From: Cherax quadricarinatus
Lineage: Eukaryota; Arthropoda; Malacostraca; Decapoda; Parastacidae
Length of the DNA stretch: 64,000 nt
NCBI RefSeq assembly: GCF_038502225.1
Contig: NC_091300.1
Location: 48,137,523 to 48,201,522, forward strand
Reading direction: 5' to 3'
This document shows positions 38,936-50,069 of the stretch, in pieces; position 1 is the stretch's first letter, and each line of letters opens with the position of its first letter. A program made the position numbers and the translations under genes. Below the pieces are notes generated by a model. It did not search any database and had not been told where the DNA came from. It saw only the letters and a list, made by a program, of their open reading frames with translations.

Positions 38936-39204
38936 TAAGAAGGCCACAAAATAGCAAACCTAATTCAGTCAAACCTAACTTGACCTAACATAACCTTTCC
39001 TAATCTAATTATCAGTTAGCTCTATTGTCCATTCAGACTAATGACTGACAGCACATTGTCCGCTAGGCCAATTGTCCTTCGGTCAAATATCTGTCAGAAA
39101 ATTGTCCATCGGTCATCTTTCCAGCCACATTTACATCTTTCCTGGACAACAGTGGCTGGGAGGACAGAACCTGAGTGAGCCTGTCTCTCGTATCTTATCC
39201 GAAA

Positions 39205-40890
39205 GATAGTGGGAGAGTACAATGTCACCTGAATGATAGTGATAGAGTGTACAATGTCACCTGAATGATAGTGACAGGGAGTACAATGTCACCTGAATGA
39301 TAGTGACAGGGAGTACTGAGTCACCCGAATGATAGTGACAGGGAGTACGATGTCACCTAAATGATAGTGACAGGGAGTACTGAGTCACCTGAATGATAGT
39401 GACAGGGAGTACAATGTCACCTGAATGATAGTGACAGGGAGTACTGAGTCACCTGAATGATAGTGACAGGGAGTACAATGTCACCTGAATGATAGTGACA
39501 GGGAGTACAGTGTCACCAGAATGATAGTGACAGGGAGTACAATGTCACCTGAATGATAGTGACAGGGAGTACTGAGTCACCTGAATGATAGTGACAGGGA
39601 GTACAATGTCACCTGAATGATAGTGACAGGGAGTACAGTGTCATCTGAATGATAGTGGCAGGAAGTACAATGTCACCTGAATGATAGTGACAAGGAGTAC
39701 AATGTCACCTGAATGATAGTGACAGGGAGTACAGTGTCACCTGAATGATAGTGACAGGGAGTGCAATGTCACCTGAATGATAGTGACAGGGAGTACAATG
39801 TCACCTGAATGATAGTGACAGAGTATAATGTCACCTGAATGATACTGACAAGGAGTACAGTGCACCAGAATGATAGTGACAGAGATTACAATGTCACCTT
39901 CAGGTGACATCTGAAAGATAATGACAGTGACTACAATGTCACCTGAATGTTAGTGACAAGGAGTACAATGTCACCTGAATGATAGTGACAGAGGACAATG
40001 TCACCTGAATGATAGTGACAGAGAGTACAATGTCACCTGAATGATAGTGACAGAGTATAATGTCACCCGAATGATAGTGACAGGGAGTACAGTGCACCTG
40101 AAAGACTGTGACAGGGAGTACAATGTCACGTGAATGATAGTGACACGGAGTACAATGTCACCTGAATGATAGTGACAAGGAGTACGGTGTCACGTGAATG
40201 ATAGTGACTGGGAGTACAGTGTCACCTGAATGAGTGACAGGAAGCACAGTATCACCTGAATGATAGTAACAGGGAGTACAGTGCACTAGAATGATAGTGA
40301 CAGAGAGTACGTCACCTGAATGATAGCGACAGGGAGTACAGTGTCACCTGAATGATAGTAACAGAGTACAATGTCACCTGAATGATAGTGACAGGGAGTG
40401 CAGTGCACCAGAATGACAGTGACAGGGAAAACAGTGTCACCTGAATCATAGTGACAGAGTGTACAATGTCACCTGCATGATAGTGACAGTGAATACAGCG
40501 CAACAGAATGATAGTGACAGAGAGTACAATGTTTCCTGAATGATAGTGACAGGGAGTACAGTGCACCAGAATGATAGTGACAGAGGGTACAATGTCACCT
40601 GAATGATAGTGAAAGGGAGTACAGTGCACCAGAATGATAGTACAGAGGGTACAATGTCACCTGAATGATAGTGAAAGGGAGTACAGTGTCACCAGAATGA
40701 TAGTGACAGAGAGTACAATGTCACCTGAATGATAGTGACTGGGAGTACAATGTCACCTGAATGTTAGTGACAGGGAGTATAATGTCACCTGAACGATAGT
40801 GAAAGGGAGTACAATGTCACCTGAATGATAGTGACTGGAAGTACAATGTCACCTGAATGTTAGTGACAGGGAGTACAGTGTCACCTGAAT
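39205..40890. repeat. 32-bp minisatellite array
   Basis: About 52 copies of a 32-bp unit built on ACCTGAATGATAGTGACAGG plus GAGTACAATGTC. Endings alternate between ACAATGTC, ACTGAGTC and ACAGTGTC, giving a patchy dimeric pattern in the left part. The right part is more degenerate, with deletions. Confidence 0.96.
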
Positions 40891-41374
40891 AACAAAGTAT
40901 ACCACTACATGAAGTTTTGAAGACAATTGTAAGTTGACAACAATCAGTAAGAAAACTACAAGTGTAGTAAAGACATATTTATATCTACGTTTCACTATAT
41001 ATTGAACCCAATGTTCAGTAAAATTATTGAACAAATAAAGGAATTCCCTGCAATCTTGTCTTTGATAATTTCCAGAAGAACAATGGTGTCTTTTTTCTTT
41101 TATTTCTGGGATGTGACCCGCTACAGCCAGCTAATACTGAGGCAACAAGTCCATGGCGACGTTCCAGGTACCATCGTCTGCCAGGTAAACAAGGACAGCT
41201 GCTGTACAATGACCTACATCGTGAGTCTTAGCTTGTTCATCATTTTCCTCAAACCGAATGAGAGGAAACCGATTGAGATGTATTTTTATTCCTTAGCGAC
41301 TGACAGAGAGGCAAACAACATCAATAAACCTAATTTTGAGTAGTAATCTAAAGCCATCAAAATGTCCCCTATCC
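40891..41374. other. unassigned sequence
   Basis: A 113-codon plus-strand frame (41002-41343) crosses this stretch but shows no recognisable domain. A GTGACCCGCTACAGCCAGC segment weakly resembles SINE body sequence. I make no functional call. Confidence 0.35.
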
Positions 41375-41690
41375 ATAGGCAGCTGTCTCTCTCACACCAG
41401 CCGATATACACAATTGACCCAGGCAGCTGTCTCTCTCACACCAGCTGAGATACAAAATTGACCCAGGCAGCTGTGAGATACTTGACCCAGGCAGCAGTTC
41501 TCTCACACCAGCTGAGATACAAAATTGACCCAGGCAGCTGTCTCTCTCACACCAGCTGAGATGCACAATTGATCCAGCAGCTGTCTCTCTCACACCAGCT
41601 GAGATACACAATTAACCCAAGCAGCTGTCTCTCTCACACCAGCTGAGATACACAACTGACCCAGGCAGCTGTCTCTCTCACGCCAGCTTA
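41375..41690. repeat. 44-bp tandem repeat
   Basis: About seven copies of a 44-bp unit containing CTCTCACACCAGCTGAGATA and TTGACCCAGGCAGCTG. One copy is shortened near 41470-41500. Confidence 0.93.
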
Positions 41691-41834
41691 GCCGGGCGGC
41701 CTGTAGGAGTGTACTGCAAGAAATACAATTAGACGTTCTCTCTAGTCCACTAACTCTAAAAAAAAAAAAAAACTTTAGTATGCCTTTACTTATAAATAGC
41801 GCCTCTCGCTATCAGTTTATAAATAACTTTTTTC

Positions 41835-41970
41835 AGGTATAGGTACACATAAATACACTTAATTAAATTATCATAAATAGCAGTATATGTGTAGATTACC
41901 TAGGATAATTCTCCCCCCCCAACAAAAAAGGTTATACAAAGTGACTTATTTCCATTGGGGTCTTTATAAT
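41835..41970 (+). mobile_element. SINE tail fragment
   Basis: GGTATAGGTACACATAAATA through AAAGTGACTTATTTCCATTG corresponds in inverted orientation to 43735-43865, the tail of the tRNA-derived SINE. Confidence 0.5.
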
Positions 41971-42059
41971 AATATAATAATAATTATATCTTTATTTCTA
42001 CAAATACATGCACAAGGTATACAGCCATAGCTGACATCAGTGACATACTATGATAAACA

Positions 42060-43560
42060 AAGCCGCTTGTTATGCAGAGCACACACATAATAAATTTGTC
42101 CATCGCCACAAATATTGTTCCGGAAGGATTCCAGGAGGCCAAGGTTACTCCTATCTACAAGAAAAATACTGGTGTGATGTCAGCAACTACTGTTCGTGTA
42201 GTCAGTGTGATGTCCAAAATTCTAGATAAGGCGGTATACTGTCAAGTACTTAAGTATCTTAATGTCAAAAACATTCTACATAGTTACCAGTCAGGTTTTA
42301 GGAGATCTTAACTTGACTCACGAAATCGTAATGACACGATTGCAAAAAAAACATACCGCGGGTTCAAACCCCACCCGTGGTATGGTTGCCTTTTTTTAGG
42401 AGATCTTATTCAACCGACACCTCCCTCATTAATCTGATGGATTTCCTGAGAAGTGAAATGTCGCTAGAGAAATTCATGAATATGATCACCTTAGACTTGC
42501 AAAAGGCCTTCGATACGGTCAACCACAATATATTATGTAAGAAACTACAAGCTATCGGCATAGGTTCAGTAGACTGGTTTAAATCCTACCTGAACAGAAA
42601 ATAAATTGTCAAGATAAGCAACACAGAATCAAAACCCTTGCCAATAACATGTGGGGTTCCCCAAGGTAGTATTCTGGGCCCTTTACTATTTCTGTGTTAC
42701 ATGAATGACATGCCTATCAGTGTCAGGCGTAAGCTTCTACTGTATGCAGATACAGTAGAAGCAAATGGTTAGTAGACAACAAATTATCTTTACACCTCGG
42801 GAAAACGAAAGCCATGCTCTTTGGCTCGAAACATAAATTGAAAAAGGCAAATAATTTTAATGTCTAGTTATGGGAACCCATTACTTCAATAAATTCAGTG
42901 AAATATCCGGGAATCCCCTTTGACCCAAGCATGTCAGGAGAACTAATAGGGAACAGTGTAGTAAACAAAGTGAATTCCGGATTAAAGTTCCTCTACAGAC
43001 AAGCACAGTGTCTACCTACTGAGGCTCGCAGGACCCTATGTCTCGCAATTATACAATGTAATATAGACTACTCTTGCTATTCATGGTACTCTGCCTTAAC
43101 AAAAAAAAAAAACAAAAAAAAAAACTAAAATGAAATATAAGCAATACAACACCCAGAACAAAATGGTGATATTTATTCTGGACCTGTGTTCGAGAGAGCT
43201 TGTAGGCCAGGATGAATTACAACACCTGAATATGTTGAATGTTGAAGACAGAGTAAAACAACTAAAGTTGGATTACATTTATAAAATACTTACAACCAGT
43301 ATCCAAAATATCCTGCTGCCAGTTTCGTTAAGGTCAGGAACCAAAGTAATTATAGAACTAGGGGAAGGTAGAACAACTTTGCAGTACCTGCAGTCAGTGG
43401 TCAAGCTTCAAACACATTTTATTGTACAGCAATAAAGGAGTGGAATACACTACTTGCATATGTCAGAGCCAGTCATAGCATGAGCCAGTTCAAGAAGAGA
43501 GCCAAAAGGTACCTATTGAATAAGATTTCGTTCGGATTTTTAACCCCGGAGGGTTAGCCA
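42060..43560 (+). pseudogene. LINE family C, RT relic split by a small insertion
   Basis: Frame 42072-42311: EGFQEAKVTPIYKKNTG, RVVSVMSKILDKAVYCQVL and SYQSGFR. Interrupted at 42311-42393, it resumes as RSYSTDTSLINLMDFL and MITLDLQKAFDTVNHNIL (42377-42604). It continues as ITCGVPQGSILGPLLFLCY and LLLYADT out of frame, then VKYPGIPFDPSMSGELIG (42898-43128). The 3' portion encodes AIKEWNTLLAYVR and SMSQFKKRAKRYLLNKI. The tail reads AACCCCGGAGGGTTAGCCAC. Many stops. Confidence 0.8.
42311..42393 (+). mobile_element. 83-bp tRNA-like insertion with 15-bp target duplication
   Basis: TTTTAGGAGATCTTA occurs at 42296-42310 and again at 42394-42408, flanking the insert. Removing it restores a continuous RT reading frame. 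The insert begins CTTGACTCACGAAATCGTAA, has GATTGCAAAAAAAACATACC and ends with tRNA T-arm/acceptor-like GGGTTCAAACCCCACCCGTG plus GTATGG. Long target duplications are typical of LINE-machinery retroposition. Confidence 0.8.
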
Positions 43561-43603
43561 CCCAGGATAGCCCAAGAAAGGCAGTGTGTTATCGAAATGT
43601 TTC

Positions 43604-43655
43604 TACCCTGCCGGGAATCGAGCCCGGGACCTCTGTGTGTGAAGCGAGAGCTTTC
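43604..43655 (-). repeat. tRNA-like fragment
   Basis: The complement has CTCGCTTCACACACAG, then CCCGGGCTCGATTCCCGGC, a T-arm with box B-like sequence. It is the same type as the SINE head at 43975-44035. Confidence 0.55.
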
Positions 43656-43724
43656 TTCTCGTATTATAACAACTTTTCACATAGTTAAAATAATTACCTG
43701 CTTCAATCTTTAAATATAAATAAT

Positions 43725-44035
43725 ACTTATCACAAGCACCCCAGTGGAAATAAGTCACTTTGAAGTTATTTTTTGGGTTATCTTAGGAAATCTACTCATA
43801 TGCTGCTATGTATGATAATCTATGCAACTGTATTTATGTGTACCTGTACCTAAACTTACTAATTTTGCCACAGGATGCGACCCACACCAATCGGCTAACA
43901 CCCAGGTACCAATTTTACTGATAGGTGAACAGGGACAACAGGTGTAAGGAAGCACGTCCAATGTTTCCACCCTTTCCGGGAATCAGACCCGGACCCTCAG
44001 CGTGTGAAGCGAGAGCTAAGTAATTCAGCTATGTG
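43725..44035 (-). mobile_element. tRNA-derived SINE with conserved body and tail
   Basis: Minus strand: head CTCTCGCTTCACACGCTGAG, then GGGTCCGGGTCTGATTCCCG (box B-like). The body contains CACCTATCAGTAAAATTGGT and GGTGTTAGCCGATTGGTGTG. The tail contains ACACATAAATACAG and GTGACTTATTTCCACTGGGG. About 310 bp. No polymerase, so non-autonomous. Confidence 0.7.
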
Positions 44036-44099
44036 AAAAGCAGTTACAATAATAGGAGATATAATAGTAATAAGATAAACTGAGTTATTTACATTAAAG

Positions 44100-44836
44100 A
44101 GAGGATCAGATCACAGTAATAGGTACACGTATGTTAGCCATACAAGAAATCACTGTCCTTCTGTCGCTACATTCATTAGGTACCTTTTAGTTCTTTTCCT
44201 GAACTAGCTCATGTTATGAAAGGCTTTTGACATGCGCAGGGAGTCTGTTCCATTCCTTTATTGCTGTACAATAAAAGGTGCTTGAAGCCTGGCCACCTAC
44301 TGTGAGTACTATGAAGTTGTATTCCCTGCCCCTAGTACTATACTTGGTTTGGTTCCCAGCCTTGACAAACCTGGCAGCAAGATATTCTGAACACTGCTTG
44401 TGAACATTTTTGTAAACGTGATTTAACTGCAGCTATAATTTATTCCATATCCAGTTGTAATTCATTTTTGCCTACTTGCTGTCTTGGACCCAGGTCCAGG
44501 ATGAATCTCACCATTTTGTCTTGGGTGATTTGTAGTCTCAGTTTTTTTTTTTTTTATTAAGACAAAGGTACCATGAAGAGGATGAGTAATCTAAATGGCT
44601 ATGTATAAGAGCGAGCCTGTCTGTAGACTGTAGAGGAACTAAATTGAGTCCGGTATTCTGTCTCTATTATACCGTTTTGTATCAATTCCCCAGACATTCT
44701 TGGGTCAAAGGGGTTTCCCAGATATTTCAATGAAAACACTGAAGCGATGTGATCCCCATTACATTGGACATTAAAATCATTTACCCTTTTCAGTTTATTG
44801 TCTATGCCAAAGAGTATGACTTCCGTTTTCAAGAGA
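44100..44836 (-). pseudogene. LINE family C, 3' half, inverted relative to 42060 copy
   Basis: Minus-strand frame 45090-44599 includes KTEVILFGIDNKLKRVNDF, SLKYLGNPFDPRMSGEL and VYRQARSYT. The stretch 44560-44100 matches 43130-43540 in inverted orientation (GCTGTACAATAAA.GG region, GGTACCTTTTAGTTC region). It is tail-to-tail with the 42-kb copy. Confidence 0.8.
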
Positions 44837-45005
44837 TGGAGCGATATAGTTTTGGAGTAGTTATTGCTTCTATTTAATAAATGTTTGGAAGAGGGTAAGG
44901 GACCTAGGGACTGGCAGACAGCATGCAAGGCAAAGGGAAAAAGAGAGTGTAAAAAAATATAGGGGAATAAGCCTATTGAGAATACCTGGTAAAATGTTTG
45001 ATGTG
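44837..45005 (+). pseudogene. LINE family B, left piece of interrupted copy
   Basis: GGAAGAGGGTAAGGGACCTA, GGACTGGCAGACAGCATGCA and GAGAATACCTGGTAAAATGT align with 37300-37430. It ends at the PLE insertion. Confidence 0.8.
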
Positions 45006-45081
45006 ATAAATGGTTTTGAAAACTGACAAGCTGAAGATTGAGACACTTATGCAACATATGGGAATCTTTATTAAGGAAACG

Positions 45082-45106
45082 TTTCGCCACACAGTGGCTT
45101 CATCAG
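45082..45106 (-). ncRNA. hammerhead ribozyme core, left arm of inverted pair
   Basis: Minus strand: CTGATGA, stem II GCCAC-TGT-GTGGC, GAAA, then CGTTTCC. Both invariant boxes are intact. Confidence 0.65.
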
Positions 45107-45215
45107 TCAATATGCTGCACTTTCTACAAGATTGATGGACTGAGCACATCGATTCCAGGCTGAGGGACTGATTACCTTAAACTCCTCTCCTAACCCTTTT
45201 CTACTTTGTATTGGA

Positions 45216-45240
45216 CTGATGAAGCTACTATGTAGCAAAA
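45216..45240 (+). ncRNA. hammerhead-like core, right arm, GAAA mutated to AAAA
   Basis: CTGATGA intact and stem II GCTAC-TAT-GTAGC maintained by paired changes relative to GCCAC/GTGGC, but the second box reads AAAA. Catalysis is unlikely. Confidence 0.45.
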
Positions 45241-45295
45241 TGTTTCCTTAATAAAGATTCCCATATGTTGCATAAGTGTCTCAATCTTCAGCAAA

Positions 45296-45652
45296 GTGTA
45301 TGGTAGAGTTATTATTGAAAGAATTAAGAGTAAGACAGAGAGTAGAATAGCAAATGAACATGGAGGCTTTAAGAAGGGTAGGGGATGTGTAGACAAAGTG
45401 TCTACAGTGAAACATGTACCTGAACAGTATTTTGATAAGGATAAAGAGGTTTTTGTGTCATTTATGAAATAAGCGTAGAGATTTTATGAAGATAGTAAGA
45501 TTCAGGTTAGAGTATGTAGAAGAGAGGGAGATTGTTTCCCAGTAAAAGTAGGCCTTAGACAGAGATGTGTGATGTCATCATGGATGTTCAATATATTTAT
45601 AGAGCTGTAAGAAAGCTGAATGCTCGGGTATTGGTAAGAGGTGTGGGAATAA
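45296..45652 (+). pseudogene. LINE family B, middle piece
   Basis: AAAGTGTATGGTAGAGTTAT to GAGGTTTTTGTGTCATTTAT, an internal deletion at about 45470, then AGATTGTTTCCCAGTAAAAG to GGAATAAAA. Aligns with 37420-37865. Confidence 0.8.
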
Positions 45653-46623
45653 AACCCTTTGAGGGTTATTTTATATATATATATATATATATGATATGGT
45701 AGAGAATCTTTTACTGAAGGAAATAAAAGAAAAAGTACAAAATTTTATAGAAAAATGACGAAATTACATTATCGCGAATATTACTGAGTCAGCAATATTC
45801 ACGCATCGGCGATTTTGCCCACTTTGACTTCTATTTTAGGTCAATTACATTATTCCATTCGTCCAAATTCTTAGCTATATCGCTAGTATTACTTCGATTT
45901 TATCAACTGAGCTCAGGAAACTGCCCAAACAACCATTTCAACTACCCAATAAAGTGATCAGAATTTGGTAATTTAGCCAATTTCACACAGAGTTCAAAAT
46001 ATTCCAGTTTCAAAATAGGGTCTAGAATAAAAAAAGCAGGCATTCCCAGAACTAAAATAACATTTCATCTGTTTATTAGTTACATTTTCAGGCTTTACAG
46101 GTGAATTCCATTTTGATTTTTTATTTACATAAGGAATTGTTTTCACACCAAAAAGTAGATTTACTCTTAGGCAATATTGCAATAATTATATAAATACTAT
46201 CAGTGCATTAGTGAGCGTATATTAGACCCACCAGTTGACGTGTATTGGACGCGTGACGTCATTTATTTACTCTTGAACATCGGCAAAAATCGAACATTTC
46301 CGCTACTTTCAGCTCAATTTGAAGATATTTTCAATAATAAAACCAATCAAAATCATCTCTACTTCTCTTGCATGTCTTTCTTTCTATCACATGACACCAA
46401 GAAACTGCGTATACAACCGTAAGAACCATCAGAAAATACACCACAAATTTGATGTTTTAATCCAAAGATATGGTCGCATTTTTTTTCTCATTATGCAGTG
46501 CATGCTGCAGGATTTGTTTTATATGGTGCATTCTCTCATATCTAGGACCAAATTTACCGCATACAGCTTATCGAGTGAGCTGAGATCATGACGTAGATCT
46601 ACGGTTTGGACCCTCAAAGAGTA
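45653..46623. mobile_element. piggyBac-type MITE candidate inserted at TTAA
   Basis: The left end AACCCTTTGAGGGTTA and inverted right end TACTCTTTGAGGGTCC share a 12-bp terminal repeat. The flanks are ATAA (45649-45652) and TCAA (46624-46627). The 38-kb LINE B copy has TTAA at this exact position (in GAGTTAAAAGATAAAG), so both flanks are one change away from TTAA. The 971-bp interior is AT-rich, with an ATATAT run near 45672 and no transposase. Confidence 0.7.
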
Positions 46624-46627
46624 TCAA

Positions 46628-47640
46628 AACATAAAGAATCTAACACAAAATGCAAGTTGCCACAGGTGCTTTTTGCGGATGACACTGTCCTTTTGGGATA
46701 TTGTGAAGTGAAGTTGCATAGGTTGGTGCATGTGTTTGGTAGGGTATATAAAAGAATGAAATTGAAAGTGAACATATGAGAGTTAAGGGATGAGGATAAT
46801 AAAAATTTAGGTGAAGAAAGACTGGATATCAGATTTACGGGAGTACGGAGGAAGCGACTGCATTGAGATATTTAGGAGTGGACTTGCCAACAGATGGGTC
46901 TATGAAAGATGAAGGGAATCATAGAATTGATGAGGGAAAAAAAGGTGAGTGATGCACTGAGGAGTCTGTGGAGACAGAGAACGATGTCCATGGAAGCAGA
47001 GGGAAATGTATGTGAGTATAGTAATACCAATGCTCTTAAATGGATGTGAAGCATAGGTGGTGAATATTGCAACAAGGAGAAGGCTGGAGGCAGTGGAGAT
47101 GTCATATCTGAGGTAATTGTACAGTCTGAGTATAATGCAGAGAATCTGTAGTTTGGAAATTAGGAGTAGATGTAGGGTTACTAAAAGTATTATCCAGAAG
47201 GCTGAGGAGGGGATGTTGAGGTGGTTCAGACATTTAGAGAGGGTGGAACGAGATAGAATGATTGGGAGAGCATATAAATCTGTAGTGGATGGAAGGTGGC
47301 ATAGGGATCGGCCTAGGAAAGGTTAGAGGGAGGGGGTAAAGGAGGTTTTGTGTGCGCAGTGCCTGGAGTTACAGCAAGCATGTGTGAGCGTGTTAAATAG
47401 GATAGAGTGGAGACAAAGAATTTTTATGACTTGGACGTGCTGCTGGAGTGTGAGAAGAGTAACATTTATGAAGGGATTTAGGGAAACAAGCAAGCCAGAC
47501 TTGAGTCTTGGATATGGGAAGTACAATGACTGTACTCTGAAGGAGGAGTGTTGAAATTCCATTTTTTTTAACTATAATGTAAGCGTGCCTCTGCCAAAAC
47601 AGTGATGATGAAGTCAATAATGATGAAAGTGCTTCTTCTT
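46628..47640 (+). pseudogene. LINE family B, right piece to 3' end
   Basis: CATAAAGAATCTAACACAAA through the LFADDTVLLGY-type block (GCTTTTTGCGGATGACACTG), then IMQRICSLEIRSRCRVTK, EEGMLRWFRHLERVERDRM and the 3' UTR ending CTTTTCCGGGTCATTATG. Stops throughout. Confidence 0.85.
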
Positions 47641-48689
47641 TTCCGGGTCATTATGTTTGGTCTCTTGGTATACTTACTGTATTTCTTAAAGCTACATCTA
47701 AAAACATTGTCAATACAATGCATTATTTGATTTTTTGTTCAAGTTATGATCTCAGATTGTTTAAGAGATCAGCTGTGAAATCTTGGAAACCTGATTTAGA
47801 CAAAGATTCCTTCAATACAGTTTTGACATTGCAAATTTTATCATGAACACTTTAACTGGAAAAGTAATATTTCACTCAGTGGGTAGAATAAATGAATAGC
47901 TCCAGAAATAGTTGTGATAAATCAGGAAATATTCAAAATGCAACAGTTCCATCTTTATATAAGATTGTGGACATTGAAAAAATTGAAGTACAAACTTTCT
48001 GAAGAATGTAAAAGAAAGATTTTATTCGCCAGCAACAGAGATCAATACAGTATAACTGCATAAAAATTGGCTGCTGAAGAAAAAAAATTCAAATGATGTG
48101 CTTTGTCACATCTAACCAGCCACTCTATGTGAAAGCAAAGGATATAGTGTGTGAATACCAAGACTGTGAAAAAGTCGAAATTTCAAATATTATTGTGTGA
48201 CTGTGAGGATGTCATCTTTTAATGTCATATTTCGGATTTAGTGGCTATAACATGGGCGACAAAGAACTTTCAGAAGCATGGTTTACGGTATTGCTTCTTT
48301 ACCTGTACCTTATATGCTATTAGGTCTCTTATGCACAAGCTATCTGAGCACATCTGTTAAAATGCTGTGTTTGAACAAGATCATTCTTTCATGTTACTTC
48401 CAGTGATGTCTCTAATATGCAACATGTACAACATATTCAGTCGAGTTTTACCGATTTTCCTCTAATGTTCAAAACAGTAAAGTTCATACATCAATTAACA
48501 TCTTTAAGGCAAAATGGAAAAAAGCTCAAATATGATTTTAGTATTTTGATGTGATTGTAGCTCTACATTTCATTGAGGTAGATTGCACACGAGTTATATT
48601 TACCATTTTCTTTGCAATTGGACATGTTGTGCATACTAAATCCCGCTATATCTAACTTCAAGATGTGGATTTTGTGATATGTGATTTTG
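47641..48689. other. unassigned sequence
   Basis: AT-rich with many stops in all frames. Scattered short peptide-like stretches suggest decayed coding DNA, but I recognise no family. Confidence 0.4.
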
Positions 48690-48900
48690 AAAACCTACAA
48701 GTTGACGATTGAGACACTTATGCAACATATGAGAATCTTCACTGAAGAATCGTTTCGCCACACAGTGGCTTCATCAACGTGTAAGTAGAGGAGGAGTTTG
48801 AGGTATTCAGTCCCTCAGCCTGGAATCGATGTGTTCGATCCATCACTCTTGTAGAAATTACAGCATATGGCCCTATAAGTGTCTCAGTCTTCAATGTGGA
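48690..48900 (-). mobile_element. PLE terminal fragment with hammerhead
   Basis: Minus-oriented relative of 45029-45117: GACGATTGAGACACTTATGC, the hammerhead, then CAGCCTGGAATCGATGTGTT. A short reverse arm (CCCTATAAGTGTCTCAGTCT) follows at 48871. Confidence 0.65.
48753..48777 (-). ncRNA. hammerhead-like core, C to T in first box
   Basis: Minus strand: TTGATGA, stem II GCCAC-TGT-GTGGC, GAAA. One change in the first box. Confidence 0.5.
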
Positions 48901-49640
48901 CTTTCTTCACCTAAAAATGAGAGACACAGAGTTTCATATATTTAGCTCAGAAGGCTACTTCACAGTACGATGTTCAGAAGAGTATTGATGTGCATGTGAT
49001 CTGATATAACCACATACCACACATCTCTTTGTGATATTACTCTTGACAGTGCTAGAGACTTTGAAATATAATATGAAGAGTGTCGGAGGCATGACTCACT
49101 GAAGAGGCTTTACAGTGTCTTAGTGGATCTTCGATTAACCAGTAACTCACCAAGTATACCAGGATGCAGAAGAGTTTGAACCAGCCACAGCTTTCAACAT
49201 ACTGAACTGAAAAATGTGATATCAACAGGTGAAAACGATGCACAGAGGTTCATTGAATGGCTTCAAAATCACTGCCCATTCATCAAGACGGAGGATTCTG
49301 ATTTACTGTCTAGTTGTGGTGTTTATCCTGAAGATATAAAATGTTACAGAACTACAGATGTTGTCAAAAGATATTGCTTGAATCTCTGAAAGTTAAAGGA
49401 ACACTTTGCGATCATACAGACAAGCACTACAGAGGACGGAACCCATATTTTTTATTTACAAACACCCGAGTTAAAGTTGCAGACGATCATTCAGATTGAA
49501 CTCAATCATTTATTTCAGTGAATAATAATATAATATACACAAAAAAGTTTGTGGAACACTTGAAGACATTTCAATCATGATTTGGCTGCTGTCCCATTCT
49601 CCATTTATGATGAGTCCACCACCGTGTTCGTCTTCAGTGA
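48901..49640 (+). other. unassigned decayed coding-like sequence
   Basis: Between about 49200 and 49390 a plus-strand reading gives AQRFIEWLQNHCPFIKTEDS, LSSCGVYPEDIKCYRTTDVV and KRYCLNL. It looks like eroded protein-coding DNA, but I cannot name the family. Part (49364 onward) is duplicated at 51166. Confidence 0.4.
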
Positions 49641-49654
49641 TGTATGTATATATA

Positions 49655-49905
49655 AGTACAAATAACCCACATATAGCAGAATGAAACTTATGACAACGTT
49701 TTCGTCCGACCTGGACCATTAACTAATCACAGAAGTGCAAAGGAAAGGGAGCCGGTATTTATACATGAGAGGGGGGAGGGCAGGGCCCTGCGCTCCTCTT
49801 GTTTATTCACTGGCTCCCTTTCATTCGTGCTTCAGTACCACTAGTTAATGGTAAAGGTTCGACCGAAACGTCGTCTTAAGTTTCATTCTGCTATATTTGG
49901 GTTAT
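49655..49905. mobile_element. PLE terminal pair, inverted (GGACCGAAAC type)
   Basis: Arms 49655-49755 and 49813-49905 are inverted relatives: AGCAGAATGAAACTTA vs TAAGTTTCATTCTGCT, with AATAACCCA/GGGTTATTT outside and GGGAGCC/GGCTCCC inside. A GACCGAAACG box is present but no CTGATGA. Confidence 0.6.
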
Positions 49906-50069
49906 TTATGTATTGTTTGAATCTCGGAATTGTATTCTTTAATCCTTTACGGACTCCACAGAAAAACATCTAATTCTTTCCACTTCTCTGATATTCTTCC
50001 TTCTTTTAAATCCCTCTATTGCTCATATGATGATGTTGTTATAGCTTGCAGATGTCGTCAGAGACAGCG

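Larger units (their letters stand above)
45006..45295. mobile_element. PLE inverted terminal pair inserted in LINE B
   Basis: The minus-oriented arm (GAAGATTGAGACACTTATGC to TCAGTCAATATGC, 45029-45117) is followed by a plus-oriented arm ending ATAAGTGTCTCAATCTTCA (45295). Flanks AAAATGTTTG and AAAGTGTATG may be an imperfect target duplication. No coding sequence. Confidence 0.7.

Noticed and set aside
41002..41343. 113-codon frame as a host membrane protein exon
   Set aside because: It has some hydrophobic stretches but no recognisable domain, splice evidence or conservation cue, and overlaps SINE-like sequence.
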